From Kappaphycus alvarezii (taxonomy: Eukaryota; Rhodophyta; Florideophyceae; Gigartinales; Solieriaceae), in NCBI GenBank assembly GCA_002205965.3, contig NADL03000141.1, positions 124,001 to 188,000 of the forward strand: DNA of 64,000 bases, written 5' to 3'. The translations under genes and the position numbers were made by a program. Positions 1-9,480 of this stretch are shown one piece after another (within the stretch, counting starts at the first letter, position 1; the number at the start of each line of letters is the position of its first letter). The notes below the pieces were generated by a model that searched no databases, was not told the DNA's origin, and saw only the letters and a list, made by a program, of their open reading frames with translations.

Positions 1-829
1 GGATGTTACGTTTCTCTCCCTTGATTTCGTACTCGACACACGGCGGATAAGAGCCTTCAGATATCTTGTTACAAAGAGAGGACGCCTCGAAGACGTTGAT
101 GTCATTGGCACATCCTGGCATTCCAAAGAAAGCATGCCAAATCCACAAGCTTCCATCTGCGACGGCTTCCAGTGTAATAACCGGCACCCCCTCTTTTCCA
201 CTATACTGCCCATGCCATGCCGTTGGACAGTTCTTCCATGCCCATTTACAGCAGTCCAGGCTGCCAATCATTCCTGGGAATCCCCTCTTTGCGGAAGTGC
301 GCAGGAGATTTCTTATATCTTGTGACGTAGGACTACGTAAATACTCCTCCCCAAAACATTCCACCACATTCTCAGCGAACCTTTTCATACACTCGAGAGC
401 TGTAGACTCTCCAATGCGCACATATTCGTCGACAGAATCCGCTGCGCTACCATATGCGAGCAGACGCAATGCCGCTGTAACTTTCTGCAACGAACTGAGA
501 CCTTGTTTACCAGTGCAGTCTCGACGCTGCGAAAAGTAAACATCATTGCACTTGACTGCAGAAAGTACTTTGTTGAATACAGCACGAGAAAGACGGAAAC
601 GGCGTTCAAATTGACGGTGGTTGTAGACGGGGATGGGTGCGAAATAGTCTTTGTACAAACGAGCAGATGCTTCGTCTCGCCCGCGCTCGATGTTGGCCGC
701 CTTTCCGGGTCGCGAACCGCCCCCTTTTCTTGCGCAGGATGCTTCATCCTCGCTGCTAGAGTCGAGTAGTGCGTTCGTCAGATGATCGGCACTGTCATCC
801 GCTAGCTCCTGCAGCCACAGATCGTCCAT
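1..829 (-). CDS. PIF/Harbinger-type transposase, partial (C-terminus beyond left edge)
   Basis: On the minus strand an ATG at 829 opens a frame of 276 codons that reaches base 1 without a stop, so the 3' part lies outside the window. The protein would cut and rejoin DNA at the element ends in the nucleus. Residues 20-50 are Ser/Asp/Gly-rich and probably unstructured. A helical region with YKDYFAPIPVYN (residues 59-70) and FERRFRLSRAVFNKVL precedes the catalytic fold. The core shows GFPGMIGSLDC (first catalytic Asp, about residue 192), WKNCPTAW, LEAVADGSLWIWHAFFG and GMPGCANDINV (second Asp, about 243). These are signatures of the Harbinger/plant-transposase family; the last acidic residue would lie beyond base 1. 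The lack of any lesion contrasts with the decayed neighbours and suggests recent activity. The accessory Myb-like protein usual for this superfamily is not visible. Confidence 0.88.
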   Translation of the reverse strand, partial: MDDLWLQELADDSADHLTNALLDSSSEDEASCARKGGGSRPGKAANIERGRDEASARLYKDYFAPIPVYNHRQFERRFRLSRAVFNKVLSAVKCNDVYFSQRRDCTGKQGLSSLQKVTAALRLLAYGSAADSVDEYVRIGESTALECMKRFAENVVECFGEEYLRSPTSQDIRNLLRTSAKRGFPGMIGSLDCCKWAWKNCPTAWHGQYSGKEGVPVITLEAVADGSLWIWHAFFGMPGCANDINVFEASSLCNKISEGSYPPCVEYEIKGEKRNI

Positions 830-1009
830 TGCGACGACTGTGGACTGAACCGCGAAGTCCGTCGTGTTTGGGGCGTTGAGAGGTACTTAATTTGATAATG
901 TACTGGTGGGGAACGGCATGATTTGGGCAAATTATCAAATCGCCAAATTTGCGGCGGCCAGTTATAAAATTACAAGTGTGCACAAATTTTGATGATTTGG
1001 TGATTTGCC
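830..1009. repeat. 5' flank and terminal inverted-repeat region of the Harbinger element
   Basis: Between the transposase ATG and the gypsy LTR lies 180 bp of AT-rich non-coding DNA, presumably promoter and terminus. The last 19 bases (991-1009, ending GGTGATTTGCC) have an imperfect inverted partner at 926-944 (starting GGCAAATTATC), matching at 15 of 19 positions. This can be read as a terminal plus subterminal inverted repeat, or as an 84-bp palindromic MITE inserted at the end. The true left terminus is outside the window, so the TIR pair and the target duplication cannot be confirmed. Confidence 0.5.
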
Positions 1010-1378
1010 TACTGTACCGGTGGTGATGCTCTAAGGGGGAGGAGAGGTGAATGTAAAAGTAATTTGCTCGGACGCACCTCGCACTGTGCTGTGTCTTCTC
1101 CTGCCACCTCCAGCCATATACGTGGCTTCTGGAAGCTTCTGAGGACCAGAAATGGTGCACTGTACTGTAGGGTATTTTAGAATATGTATTATCTATGAGG
1201 GGCGACTATCTAGTATCTACAAGGTACGGTACCTTAACAACCAAAAAGGCATCTCCGTCCCTCTCCAACAACCTCCCTCCTTTCTATCCGCCTCTCTCCC
1301 TCTTACCGGCTCTCCACCCCTATCGAACCCTCACACCCACGCGCGACAGGCTAACCTACCCCCTTCGCGCCCTTAACA
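1010..1378 (+). mobile_element. 5' LTR of Ty3/gypsy element (left part displaced)
   Basis: From about 1032 the sequence matches 6798-7146 closely, for example the shared words GAGGTGAATGTA, GGCTTCTGGAAGCTTCTGAGG and CCTATCGAACCCTCACAC. It ends in CTTAACA, directly before a primer-binding site. The U3 part present in the 3' LTR (6682-6797) is mostly absent here. The join falls where the Harbinger element ends, at a TACTGTACC word comparable to TACAGTACC in the 3' LTR. I infer that Harbinger inserted into this LTR and that the missing piece lies left of the window. Small indels separate the two LTRs. Confidence 0.75.
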
Positions 1379-1396
1379 TGGTACTTCTGTCAAGGG
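1379..1396 (+). promoter_or_regulatory. Putative tRNA primer-binding site
   Basis: The bases immediately after the LTR end read TGGTACTTCTGTCAAGGG. A PBS starting TGG directly downstream of the terminal CA of a 5' LTR is the normal arrangement for minus-strand priming, where TGG pairs with the tRNA CCA tail. The tRNA species was not identified. Confidence 0.55.
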
Positions 1397-1469
1397 TGAA
1401 GATGCGTCTGCGACCACATCGACCCACCTATTCCGTGGGACTCCGCGTGGAGAGATTCTTTTTCTTCTT

Positions 1470-2340
1470 TGAACACGTCGCGATGCGCGGTAAGCTCGAG
1501 AAGGGAAGTCACTTAATTTCTGTCGTACCTTGACGGCGAAGCGTTCGACTTGCTATTCCAGACTTTCACGGATGATACAGGTGATCTCTTGCCGGATTGA
1601 AAGAACTATTCCATTGTCAAAGCGGCAGTATGGGATAGATTTGGAGACAAGGATGAGCCGCACGAGGTGATTCGCCGTGTAATGGACGCTAAGCTCGATC
1701 CTATTCGTTAACGGAATCGATTCGGAAAATGTATTCTCCTTCGCTAAGTATAAGTTCAATGAGGAAGCCAAGTTTGTGCTTCTCTGTCAGGCCGCGATGG
1801 TCCACTCGGATTTGGTCCCTTACATTATTATCGCAGCCCTAAGGATTATCAGGCGATGAATTCGATTATCGCTGATTTTGACGAAGGAAAGAAGGCATTT
1901 CAGTCGGCGCAGAAGTCCGTTGAACGTTCATTGATAGGCGGTCCCAGGGGGTATAGGTTCAAGCTTAATTCATGACAATAAGGTGACAGGGCTAGCTAGC
2001 TCGGTCGTCCCTGTTGAGAAAAAGGCACCAATATTGCCTGTTCGTACCGATTCTCGTGTACAGGAAGTTGAAAGCAAGGTCTGCAGTCTCGTCACAGCCT
2101 TCGAAAACCTCTCTCTATTGATCAAGAAGCAGCAAAGGCAGCTGGACTCGATGAAAGGGCCTCCTCTGGGGTCGGAAGGGCCGCCCAGGCTGGCCGTGAT
2201 CGAGTCTGTTCATTTTTCACAAGGAGGGGCATGCAGCTAACAGCTGCCCGACAATACCCATCGCGACACCAGGTGTTCCAAGTGCGGTAAGAAAGGTCAC
2301 TTGGAAGCTACTTGCTGGAATCGCGCTAAAAAGGAATCGA
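1470..2340 (+). pseudogene. gypsy gag remnant with CCHC zinc knuckle
   Basis: Broken frames give Gag-like segments, for example a capsid-like stretch near 1640-1700 containing VWDRFGDKDEPHEVIRRVMD, separated by stops and frame changes. The clear landmark is the nucleocapsid knuckle at 2274-2315, C-SK-C-GKKG-H-LEAT-C, the CX2CX4HX4C pattern that binds the element RNA. The assignment follows from its place between the PBS and the protease. At least four stops or frameshifts make it non-functional. Confidence 0.65.
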
Positions 2341-2885
2341 CCGGAGGTAAGGTTTCGGTGGCAATAGATGGATCCAGTGAGGATCGAAGAAGACAAGCAG
2401 ACTGTCTTAGTTGTTATTGGTTCGGACACTGAAGAGGCCCTCGCCGTCAAACGTAACTCTGACGGAGAACCCTCCGTAAGTTGGCTCGTGGAGTGCAGGG
2501 AGCCCCGATCAAGGCGATATTGAACCCTCGATCGGCCGGGCCGTCTAGCCATCGGTGATCGGTAGTTCCTTGGCAAGCTGTTGTATCTAGGAAGAAGAAG
2601 GTTGCACCAGGAGGCAAAAAGTCAAAGAAAAAGAAGACCAAGTCGAAGAAAGCCAAGAAAAGGGACGGAAAAGGTGTCGAAGTTCGAGACATCTCCGAGT
2701 TTGTCCCTAAGTACGATGTGCTAAATGATCTAGCGAATGCTACAGCTGGTCTTTCATCTGGCCAGCTCCTACGCGGTGACGCCACACCGGCACAAGGTGT
2801 CCTTAAGGAGCTATTCAGTGGAGGAATTGTAGGCTCCGTTAATGGGAAGGCGTAGGGCAGAAAGCGTTGTCTAAAGTTTTCGGAG

Positions 2886-3167
2886 GTGAGCGTGTACGGA
2901 AATATGGCGGACGCGTTATGCGATACTGGGGCAACCCCGGACATTATCTCCGCTGAATTTGCAGCGAAACTATCGGTAGAGCCCGACGTCGTCAACCGCA
3001 CGATCCATGTCGCCACGGGCGTGAAGTGCCAGGTGAATGAAATCTTGCGAAGTGCCCCTATTTCCCTCGGAGGTCTCCTTGTTTGCTTGGACTTCATCGT
3101 GGTCGAAGGATCTCCCTTCGACGTTCTCAGCGACCCGACGATGGAAGCCTTGATGGACACTCTGTAA
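2886..3167 (+). pseudogene. gypsy aspartic protease (retropepsin) domain
   Basis: A 93-residue frame contains ADALCDTGATPDIIS, the D-T-G active-site loop of retropepsins, followed by beta-strand-like segments and the late motif FDVLSDPTMEAL, equivalent to the second hydrophobic-Gly/Asp loop. The enzyme would process Gag-Pol in virus-like particles. It is preceded by a lysine-rich linker (about 2590-2670) and followed by a stop at 3165 that uncouples it from RT. The domain itself looks intact, but in this copy it is not joined to a working polyprotein. Confidence 0.75.
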
Positions 3168-3395
3168 TATGGTACTAAAACAGCTACCCTCAAGCACGAG
3201 TCCAAGGTCGCGGTGCTCGACTGGCTTCCTGAGTTCGCCCGTTTGACTGCTGAAGGTCTTGTGAAAGAAGGAGAGGGAACGGATAGTGCGGACTTCTCTT
3301 CGTCGTCCTCATCCGCACCTCCGAGGACGAAGAATCTGATGAATCGGAGGGCGAGAAAACAGAAGATGTAGGCCTTTTACTGACAATTCAAGACT

Positions 3396-4217
3396 ATGTG
3401 GAAGAGCATATGGAAATGTGAAACCCTGTCAACGGATGAGGTGCTCGAAAATAAATTGGAACACCTACCCCTCGCCAAGAACGAGAAGTTCAAAAAGCTT
3501 CTTTCTGAAGGCGATGTGATCGCCGAATCCTTTTTCGACCTTCGTCCTTCGAGCAGTTCTATAGAGCATTCGTTCGAACTCACTGACGACAAGCCAATCT
3601 ACCATAGGCGGTGTCGTCTAGCGCCCAAGCAGAACCAGCTAGTCCGCGAGGAGTTGGATAAGATGCTGGAAGCCGGGATAGTTCGGACCGCATCATCTGC
3701 CTGGTCTTTTCCGGTTGTTATCGCTACTAAGACGGGAAGCCCCGCTTCTCCGTCGAATAACGGACAATTAACCAAAAAATGAAGGGCGATTGTTGGCCCT
3801 TCCGTTCGGCATAACGTTGAATTGGTATTTATGAACGCCCCTTCGACGTTTCAGCAGATAATGGACCATGTCCTAGCAGATATGGACTTCGCCCTCGTCT
3901 ACTTAGACGAAGTCTTGGTCTTCTCCACGAATTTGGAAGAGCACTTGGAGCACGTTTCAGCCGTTATAAGCAGCGTCGCTAAATACGGGTTGAAGCTCAA
4001 GCTGGCTAAATGCCACCTCTCACAAGGACTGGTAGGCCTTCTGGGCCATATGGTTGACGAGCACGGGGTAAGAGTGGATCCGGGAAAGGTAGAGGCAATT
4101 CAAGCAATCCCAAGCCCCGTCAGCATTACGCAGGTCCGCAGTTTCCTCGGGTTGGCAGGATACTATAGGAAGTTTATCAAGGACTTCGCGAGTAGGCTGC
4201 CTTTTTGCACGCAATGA
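3396..4217 (+). pseudogene. gypsy reverse transcriptase, internally deleted and active-site mutated
   Basis: The first frame (3396-3782) has the N-terminal RT entry HSFELTDDKPIYHRRCRLAP and LDKMLEAGIVRTASSAWSFP. The second (3822-4217) resumes at FMNAPSTFQQIMDHVLADM and runs through the thumb/connection (LGHMVDEHGVRVDPGKVEAI, FLGLAGYYRKFI). The block between them, which normally holds the YRxLN segment and the first catalytic Asp (LDLxxGYxQ), is missing. The YxDD box reads YLDE, so its second Asp is lost. Either change should abolish polymerisation. A further frame change lies at 4200-4270. Confidence 0.85.
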
Positions 4218-4252
4218 CTTCTACAAAAAGGAGATTCGCGTGAGGCGAAGCG

Positions 4253-4903
4253 GAAGAAGAATATTTTCGCTTGTTGAAGGAAGCGTTGACCTCCCCACCT
4301 GTTCTAGCGTTTGCTGACTTTGAAAAGTCTTTCATCGTCGAAACAGATTCATCTTCCGCGGCAGTTGGCGCCGTTTTATCGCAAAAACAACTGGATTGGA
4401 AAATTCATACCGTACAATATGCAAGCCGGACAATGAGTCCGGCAGAGAAACGCTACTCGGTCTGCGAGATGGAGGCGTTGGCATTTGTTTTTGCTTTACG
4501 GAAGTTTCGTCTTTATCTCTTGTCAAGCCACCGTTTTGAGCTCATTACCGACCATCGTTCGCTAGAGAAATCCTTTGTGCGCAAGTACATACATGGGCGG
4601 CTGGCTCACTGGCTTGAGTTCCTGGCAGAATATAACTACGTTATTCGTTACCGATCTGGGAAGATGAATGGGTCAGCAGATGGACTGTCACGATTAGCGA
4701 TAGAAACAGAGGTCCGGTCTAACCAGGGTGAGGGGGATCTCCTACTTTCAGTAGGTCCCGCGGAGGTGGTGGACGAAGATGGTCTGGAGCCGCATCCCTC
4801 TTTGGTCAGCCAGTACCTTGCCATGGAAGATACTTCCTATGCTCTGCCGAATGAGAGATTGAAAGCAAGGCGTGCAGCCAAGAGCTTCATGGTCTGGAAC
4901 TGA
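4253..4903 (+). pseudogene. gypsy RNase H domain
   Basis: The frame includes LKEALTSPPVLAFADF, then the RNase H motifs ETDSSSAAVGAVLSQ (first Asp), YSVCEMEALAFVFALRKFRLYL (Glu), ITDHRSLE (Asp) and MNGSADGLSR (last Asp). All four metal-binding positions are present. It would remove RNA from the RNA:DNA hybrid during replication. It is separated from RT by a frame change near 4200-4270 and from integrase by a stop at 4901, so it survives only as a fossil domain. Confidence 0.82.
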
Positions 4904-4906
4904 AAC

Positions 4907-6019
4907 TTGTTCCGTCGTACGAAAGGTGGCCCGAGGATCATCCCGGGAAAGGCATTGCGCGCAAAAATACTGCGCTTTCTTCATGACAGTGTGGGACACC
5001 GGGATGAGCGTACCACTCTTAGGTTTACACAGGATCGATTCTGGTGGCCAAGAATGGTCGGAGATGCCTACGAATACGTGCGTCCTTGCGACGCCTTTCA
5101 GCGAATGCAAAAGCTCCCGCAGCACGTGCCTATCTTGGGTGTGCCGTTTGGAGGACTGTTCTCAACCTTTTTGATTGATTTTGCTGGCCCATGGCAGCGA
5201 TCAAGAGAAGGCTTCCGTAACATATTGGTATGTGTTGAGCATCTAACCGGATGGCCAATCTCCATGCCTACACGCGATGCGACGGACCCTGCATTTATAA
5301 GGTTTGTAGAAGAAGAGATAATAAGGCCATTTGGTCCCCCTAAAGAGATCGTGAGCGATAATTGAACCTGTTTCACTGCTGCGTTCCTCGTCCTTTTCAT
5401 GCAGAATCATGGGATCATGTGGCGCACAGTCATAGCGTACGCCCCCATGTCCAACTGAAGAGCGGAGAAGATGGTTCGCACCTTGAAGTTTGGAATTGGA
5501 AAGATCGTTCGTGATGGAGAAGATTGGCCTAAATCACTCCATAAGTGTGTGTTCGGATATCGCCACCGGCCTTGGCCGAGCGGAATAGCCCCTTTTGAGC
5601 TGCTTTATGGCGTCAAACCCCGCGTGATGGCTACTGACCGCACAAATCCACCGCAAGCCCAGGAGTCCGGATATTGTCCGATAGAGACCCCGGCAGTCGC
5701 CAGTCTCAAGGCGAAGAGGGCGCTGGATGAAGAAAGGGCCAGAGAGGTGGCCCCAGAAGTCGTTCACTATGCGTTCGGGGACCTGGTGTTGGTTGCGTAC
5801 GGCAAGATCTTCCTGGGTTCAAAATGGCCGTCGCTTCAATCGCGTTACTTCGGCCCCTGTGAAATCGTACGCGCAGAGCACCCACGCTTTGTACTCCGTT
5901 CGCCGCAAGGGAGGTTCTCACGACAAGCCATTCACTCTTGTCGCCTCCACAACTACTACTTGCGCCCCAAGCATCTGCAACAACAGGAGAACTATCCTTC
6001 GGGTGCGGGCGGTCTCTAA
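4907..6019 (+). pseudogene. gypsy integrase, broken
   Basis: An N-terminal zinc-binding region carries the His pair in FLHDSVGH, but the CxxC pair is degraded (CDAFQ). The catalytic core shows FLIDFAGPW (Asp 1) and KEIVSDN (Asp 2), then a stop at 5363. A second frame (from 5471) starts with KMVRTLKFGIGKIV, just after the DDE glutamate region, and continues with WPSGIAPFELLYG and a C-terminal GPY/F-like segment (SRYFGPCEIVRAEHPRFVLRSP). This domain would insert the cDNA. The internal stop and lost Cys make it inactive. Confidence 0.83.
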
Positions 6020-6681
6020 CTACCCCCCTTCTATTCATGAGAAAGCTACTGCAGTGGGGGCAGAAAAATATTGCTAGTGGGTGATATGATTGCAATGAAT
6101 GACCTTAATGAATACGATTTTTTCTCAGTCCGGGAGGATCTCAAACACCACCTGAAGGTCCGGGCTCGCCTCTCGCGCGCCTCTTCGAGACATTTGATTC
6201 CCTACAGTGGGCCTTTCTTCGCTGCTTCCGGGCTTCTATAGCGGTTTCGTCCCAGCCCCTCCACCAAATGTCCTACAGCCTCGACGTCAAGTGCCGATTC
6301 CGTGGAAAACGAACATCTATTTCACCTTCAGCAAAAGGAGTCTTGTCCGAGAATCATGAGACCTCAATACATCTTCGTGGCGGCGGAGGATGCACGAGCT
6401 GCCCGTCGCCCACTGCAATGCAATCCTCGGCAGCTGTTCACGGGGTGCCTTACCCCAGTCGATTTGTTCGCGGTCTGCTTTTTCCAAGCCATGTAAGGTC
6501 ATCAACCAGCCGAGACCGAAGCGATACAATGGGGGAATCGCCACAGATGAAACCAGGCCAAAGAAGGCAGGAGAGCCCGAAGGGGGTAAGGCACGCGAGA
6601 GAAAGGATGTTTCAGGATAAATGAAAACCGAGTTGAAAGGAATGGACGCTCCCGCGGTTCATCGTGGGGAGAGGGTGGTGC
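6020..6681 (+). other. 3' non-coding part of gypsy element with polypurine tract
   Basis: No convincing coding sequence. Short frames at 6268-6624 resemble no family I know. At about 6663-6677 the purine-rich GTGGGGAGAGGGTGG lies directly before the inferred 3' LTR start (TGTAACG at 6682), the position expected of the plus-strand primer tract. Confidence 0.5.
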
Positions 6682-7146
6682 TGTAACGTGAAAGGACGGT
6701 ACTGTATTATAGGTACAGTACCGAATGGTCGGCCGATGGTGGGTGAAATGGTCCGCGAGTCGTGAGGGTCGGGGGTGCAAGCGCGGATGGCAAGGGTAAG
6801 GGGGAAGAGAGGTGAATGTACAAGGAATTTGCTTGGACGCACCTCGCACTGTGCTGTGTCCTCTCCTGCCACCCTCCAGCCATACACGTGGCTTCTGGAA
6901 GCTTCTGAGGACCAGAAATGGTGCACTAAACTGTAGGGTATTTTAGAATATGTATTATCTATGAGGGGCGACTATCTAGTATCTACAAGGTACGGTACTT
7001 TAACAACCGAAAAAGGCATCTCGTCCCTCTCCAACAACCTCCCCTCCTTTCCATCCGCCTCTCTCCCCTCTTACCGGCTCTCAACCCCTATCGAACCCTC
7101 ACACTCGCGCGAGACAGACCAATATACCCCCTTCGCGCCTTTAACA
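6682..7146 (+). mobile_element. 3' LTR of Ty3/gypsy element
   Basis: It runs from TGTAACG, after a purine tract, to TTTAACA. The last ~350 bp match the 5' LTR. The U3 part contains an inverted word pair GGTACTGTA / TACAGTACC around 6695-6722 and a GC-rich stretch that the 5' copy lacks. Start and end were chosen from the TG...CA rule and the matching 5' LTR terminus. Confidence 0.75.
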
Positions 7147-7175
7147 GATAGCAATCTTATTTTCACATACAGTAT

Positions 7176-7572
7176 GGGGAAAGTTTTGGGTTATTTTAAT
7201 GCATGGAAGATTTAGTTGGTTATATACACGCCGCTAATGCGCTTTGTGCGGGATAATTCGTCACTGATGAGTAACACTACATGACCTTCCTCACAGGACC
7301 AGCTCAATGCACCGAGCAGGCATGCCGCATTAGACATGACGGCCGCGGCAGCTTGCATAAGCACCGCTCTGACCATCCCATAGGTCTCCATCGCTCGAAC
7401 GGCCACGTTCCGCGCGACATCGGTTAGCACCGCCCACGCGTCTAGATGACAGCCTCCAAGGGTGGATATTTGGATAGGCACAAGCCTTCCTCTAGTAGCC
7501 GTCGCGAGCACTGGTTCATTCTTTCTACGTTTGGCGGAAATGGCTGCGTTGAAGGATATGAAGTGGGTTGAA
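7176..7572 (-). mobile_element. LINE B, 5'-truncated copy (C-terminus plus 3' tail)
   Basis: Minus-strand translation gives the C-terminal signature of LINE B: FNAAISAKRRKN, LVPIQISTLGGCHLDAW, DVARNVAVRAMETYGMVRAV and VMSNAACLLGAL, as in 63092-63380. A 3' tail follows, ending in AATAACCCAAAACTTTCCCC. The word AGTAT flanks both sides (7171-7175 and 7573-7577) and may be a target duplication. The truncated 5' end is typical of target-primed reverse transcription. Confidence 0.75.
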
Positions 7573-7580
7573 AGTATGTT

Positions 7581-8689
7581 CTTTTTGGCAAATTCTCAAG
7601 TGACACTAACAAAGACTAAACATCATAAAATGCATTCGACAAATATTTTAATACAAATAAATCTACTGTAGAGCAAAAATATCTTAAAGATTAATATCTG
7701 GTATGCTCCCCAAAGTCACAATTTCTGATATCAGAAAAAAACAACGCTTTAAGACATATGCACCTCCTACAAAGTCCCTGTAGATTCATGACAACAGTTT
7801 GCTGCCGTAGAATGAGTTCTCAGACAATGAAATTATATCATTTTTTCTCTTAAATCTTAATTAACAGTCTACTCCAAAAGATGAGTCTAAAATCACGATA
7901 AAATTCATTTTACCCCATCAGTTAGCAGAAATGGCACCCGAGCTTTCATAGGAACCTTTTAGCAATTTAATTTCTACATATTTATTCTGATAGCGTCTAA
8001 AATGGCATGAATTTACCCTCAGATCTCTTGGTTTCCGCGCGCTCTTCATCTGTCTCCTCTTTTTCCGAAAAGAATTATTAAAAACCACCTCCCTTACCAA
8101 TTCTTCATAAATTCTTCTTACGGAATCTTCGCAGTTCATGGGTTTAATCTGAATTTAAAACAGGCTTTTTACATATTCAGACGCCTTTGTTAGCTTTCTG
8201 GTGGTGAGAGAAAGGGTAAGGCTCGCCGTATTAGTAGAAGGGTGAGAATAGAAGTGAATTCAGCTAGTCGGATATTAACATACCTTTAATTGTCTTTCCT
8301 TTGTTTATTGGATGCATGAAAGTGTGAAAGGCTAGAAGTATGAACGCATAATAATGTTTTGCTAGTTCATAAAAGGATTAAGGATCCTTTCTAATTTTCT
8401 GCACTTCTCATAGGGCAATTCCGGGTGCATCGTTCAAAAATATCTATACTTGAAGGAGAAATAGTCCGTAAATCGCTCCTTTTGCCTTTTTGGGGATACA
8501 AAGATCAGGAAAATTGAACTTAAACCAACATGTACAGATTTGAATAAAAATACAACTATTGTTTTTAAAAAATCATGTGAGAATTCCAATACAACCTTTG
8601 AAATCCTGCCTGTATATTTTATCATAGTTATACCGTAACTCTTACGCATCGGTTTATTTATATACCATTTCTTTTCATATAATACTTAG
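7581..8689. other. AT-rich tract without recognisable gene
   Basis: Only short frames are present (for example 7918-8139 minus, 71-73 residues), with no motif I recognise and many stops in all frames. I see no RNA gene or repeat that can be supported. Confidence 0.5.
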
Positions 8690-9480
8690 AAAGATGCGAA
8701 TGGCCGGTCCGATTTTTGTTATTTTTTTTGGAAGGCGGACTACTGCCTGTGTTACGGATACTTTTGAATAACTTCCGCGGCCCACCATAAGACACCAATT
8801 GGTCAACGCTGGGATCGGGCTTCGTGACTAACTAGAGACACACCTGTCAGCCCTAACTTGGACCTCGTGCCATCAACTACTTGGTCAAAATTGTGGATAA
8901 CTATAGTTTTACATTAACTATGTGTTGGCAGCTAACAACCTATTTATTGGTCTGCCAAACTGAGACTAACAATATAATTCAGCCAAAAACTAGCCAGCTA
9001 CCAGCTGTGCTCGTCCATGAAAGTCACCTACTGTTATGAGCTCGCAGAGCAAGCGTGGATATCTAACTACTAACCCTCATTTAGGGCTTAGTTTAGGCCA
9101 ATTTTCGATTTCTCTACCAGCATCGTTAGTTTAGAATAGAATAATGTAGAGGAGTACAAGAGATTGAAACGTAGCTAGATTTTGAAAAGCCCAATGGGGC
9201 GAGTTGTTCCCATAGTTCGATTCCTCTTCCCTTCAGTTTCAAAATCCACCCAATAACTCTACTATCATCCTTTCCAGCCCCGTTACTACCACCTTCGGAC
9301 GACTAATTCGCTTAAATTAGTCCGGTATTTGGCCCAAGACCTATTTTTATCTGTGTCTACTACGGTCATCACGTGTTGGCACATACCTTCCTGGGTGTTA
9401 TCGCGAAATGCGTGAGCTTCGGGAATGTGCGTAGCGATTGGGTAAAGCCTGACCAACCCCACACTACTACATAGTATTTA
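8690..9480 (-). repeat. GC-richer relic, possibly related to the islands at 12.3 and 32 kb
   Basis: This block has more GC and many CTAG/ACTAAC words but no open frame. On the minus strand, around 8930-8960, GACCAATAAATAGG followed by TTAGCTGCCA resembles GACAAATAAATACTAGG...GTTTGCCA at 13030-13065 on the plus strand. I infer an old copy of the same unknown repeat. The match is short and could be chance. Confidence 0.25.

Larger units (their letters stand above)
1010..7146 (+). mobile_element. Ty3/gypsy LTR retrotransposon, inactive
   Basis: Order of parts: truncated 5' LTR, PBS, gag with a CCHC knuckle, retropepsin, reverse transcriptase, RNase H, integrase, about 660 bp of 3' non-coding DNA with a purine-rich tract, and 3' LTR. 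RNase H before integrase is the Ty3/gypsy order. Every domain is separated from the next by stops or frame changes, and RT has lost a block containing a catalytic Asp, so the copy cannot move by itself. No chromodomain is visible after the integrase, only a GPY/F-like stretch. The left flank is lost, so target duplication cannot be checked. Confidence 0.85.

Noticed and set aside
66-539. 157-residue plus-strand frame
   Set aside because: Shadow of the Harbinger transposase on the minus strand. The minus frame carries all family motifs.
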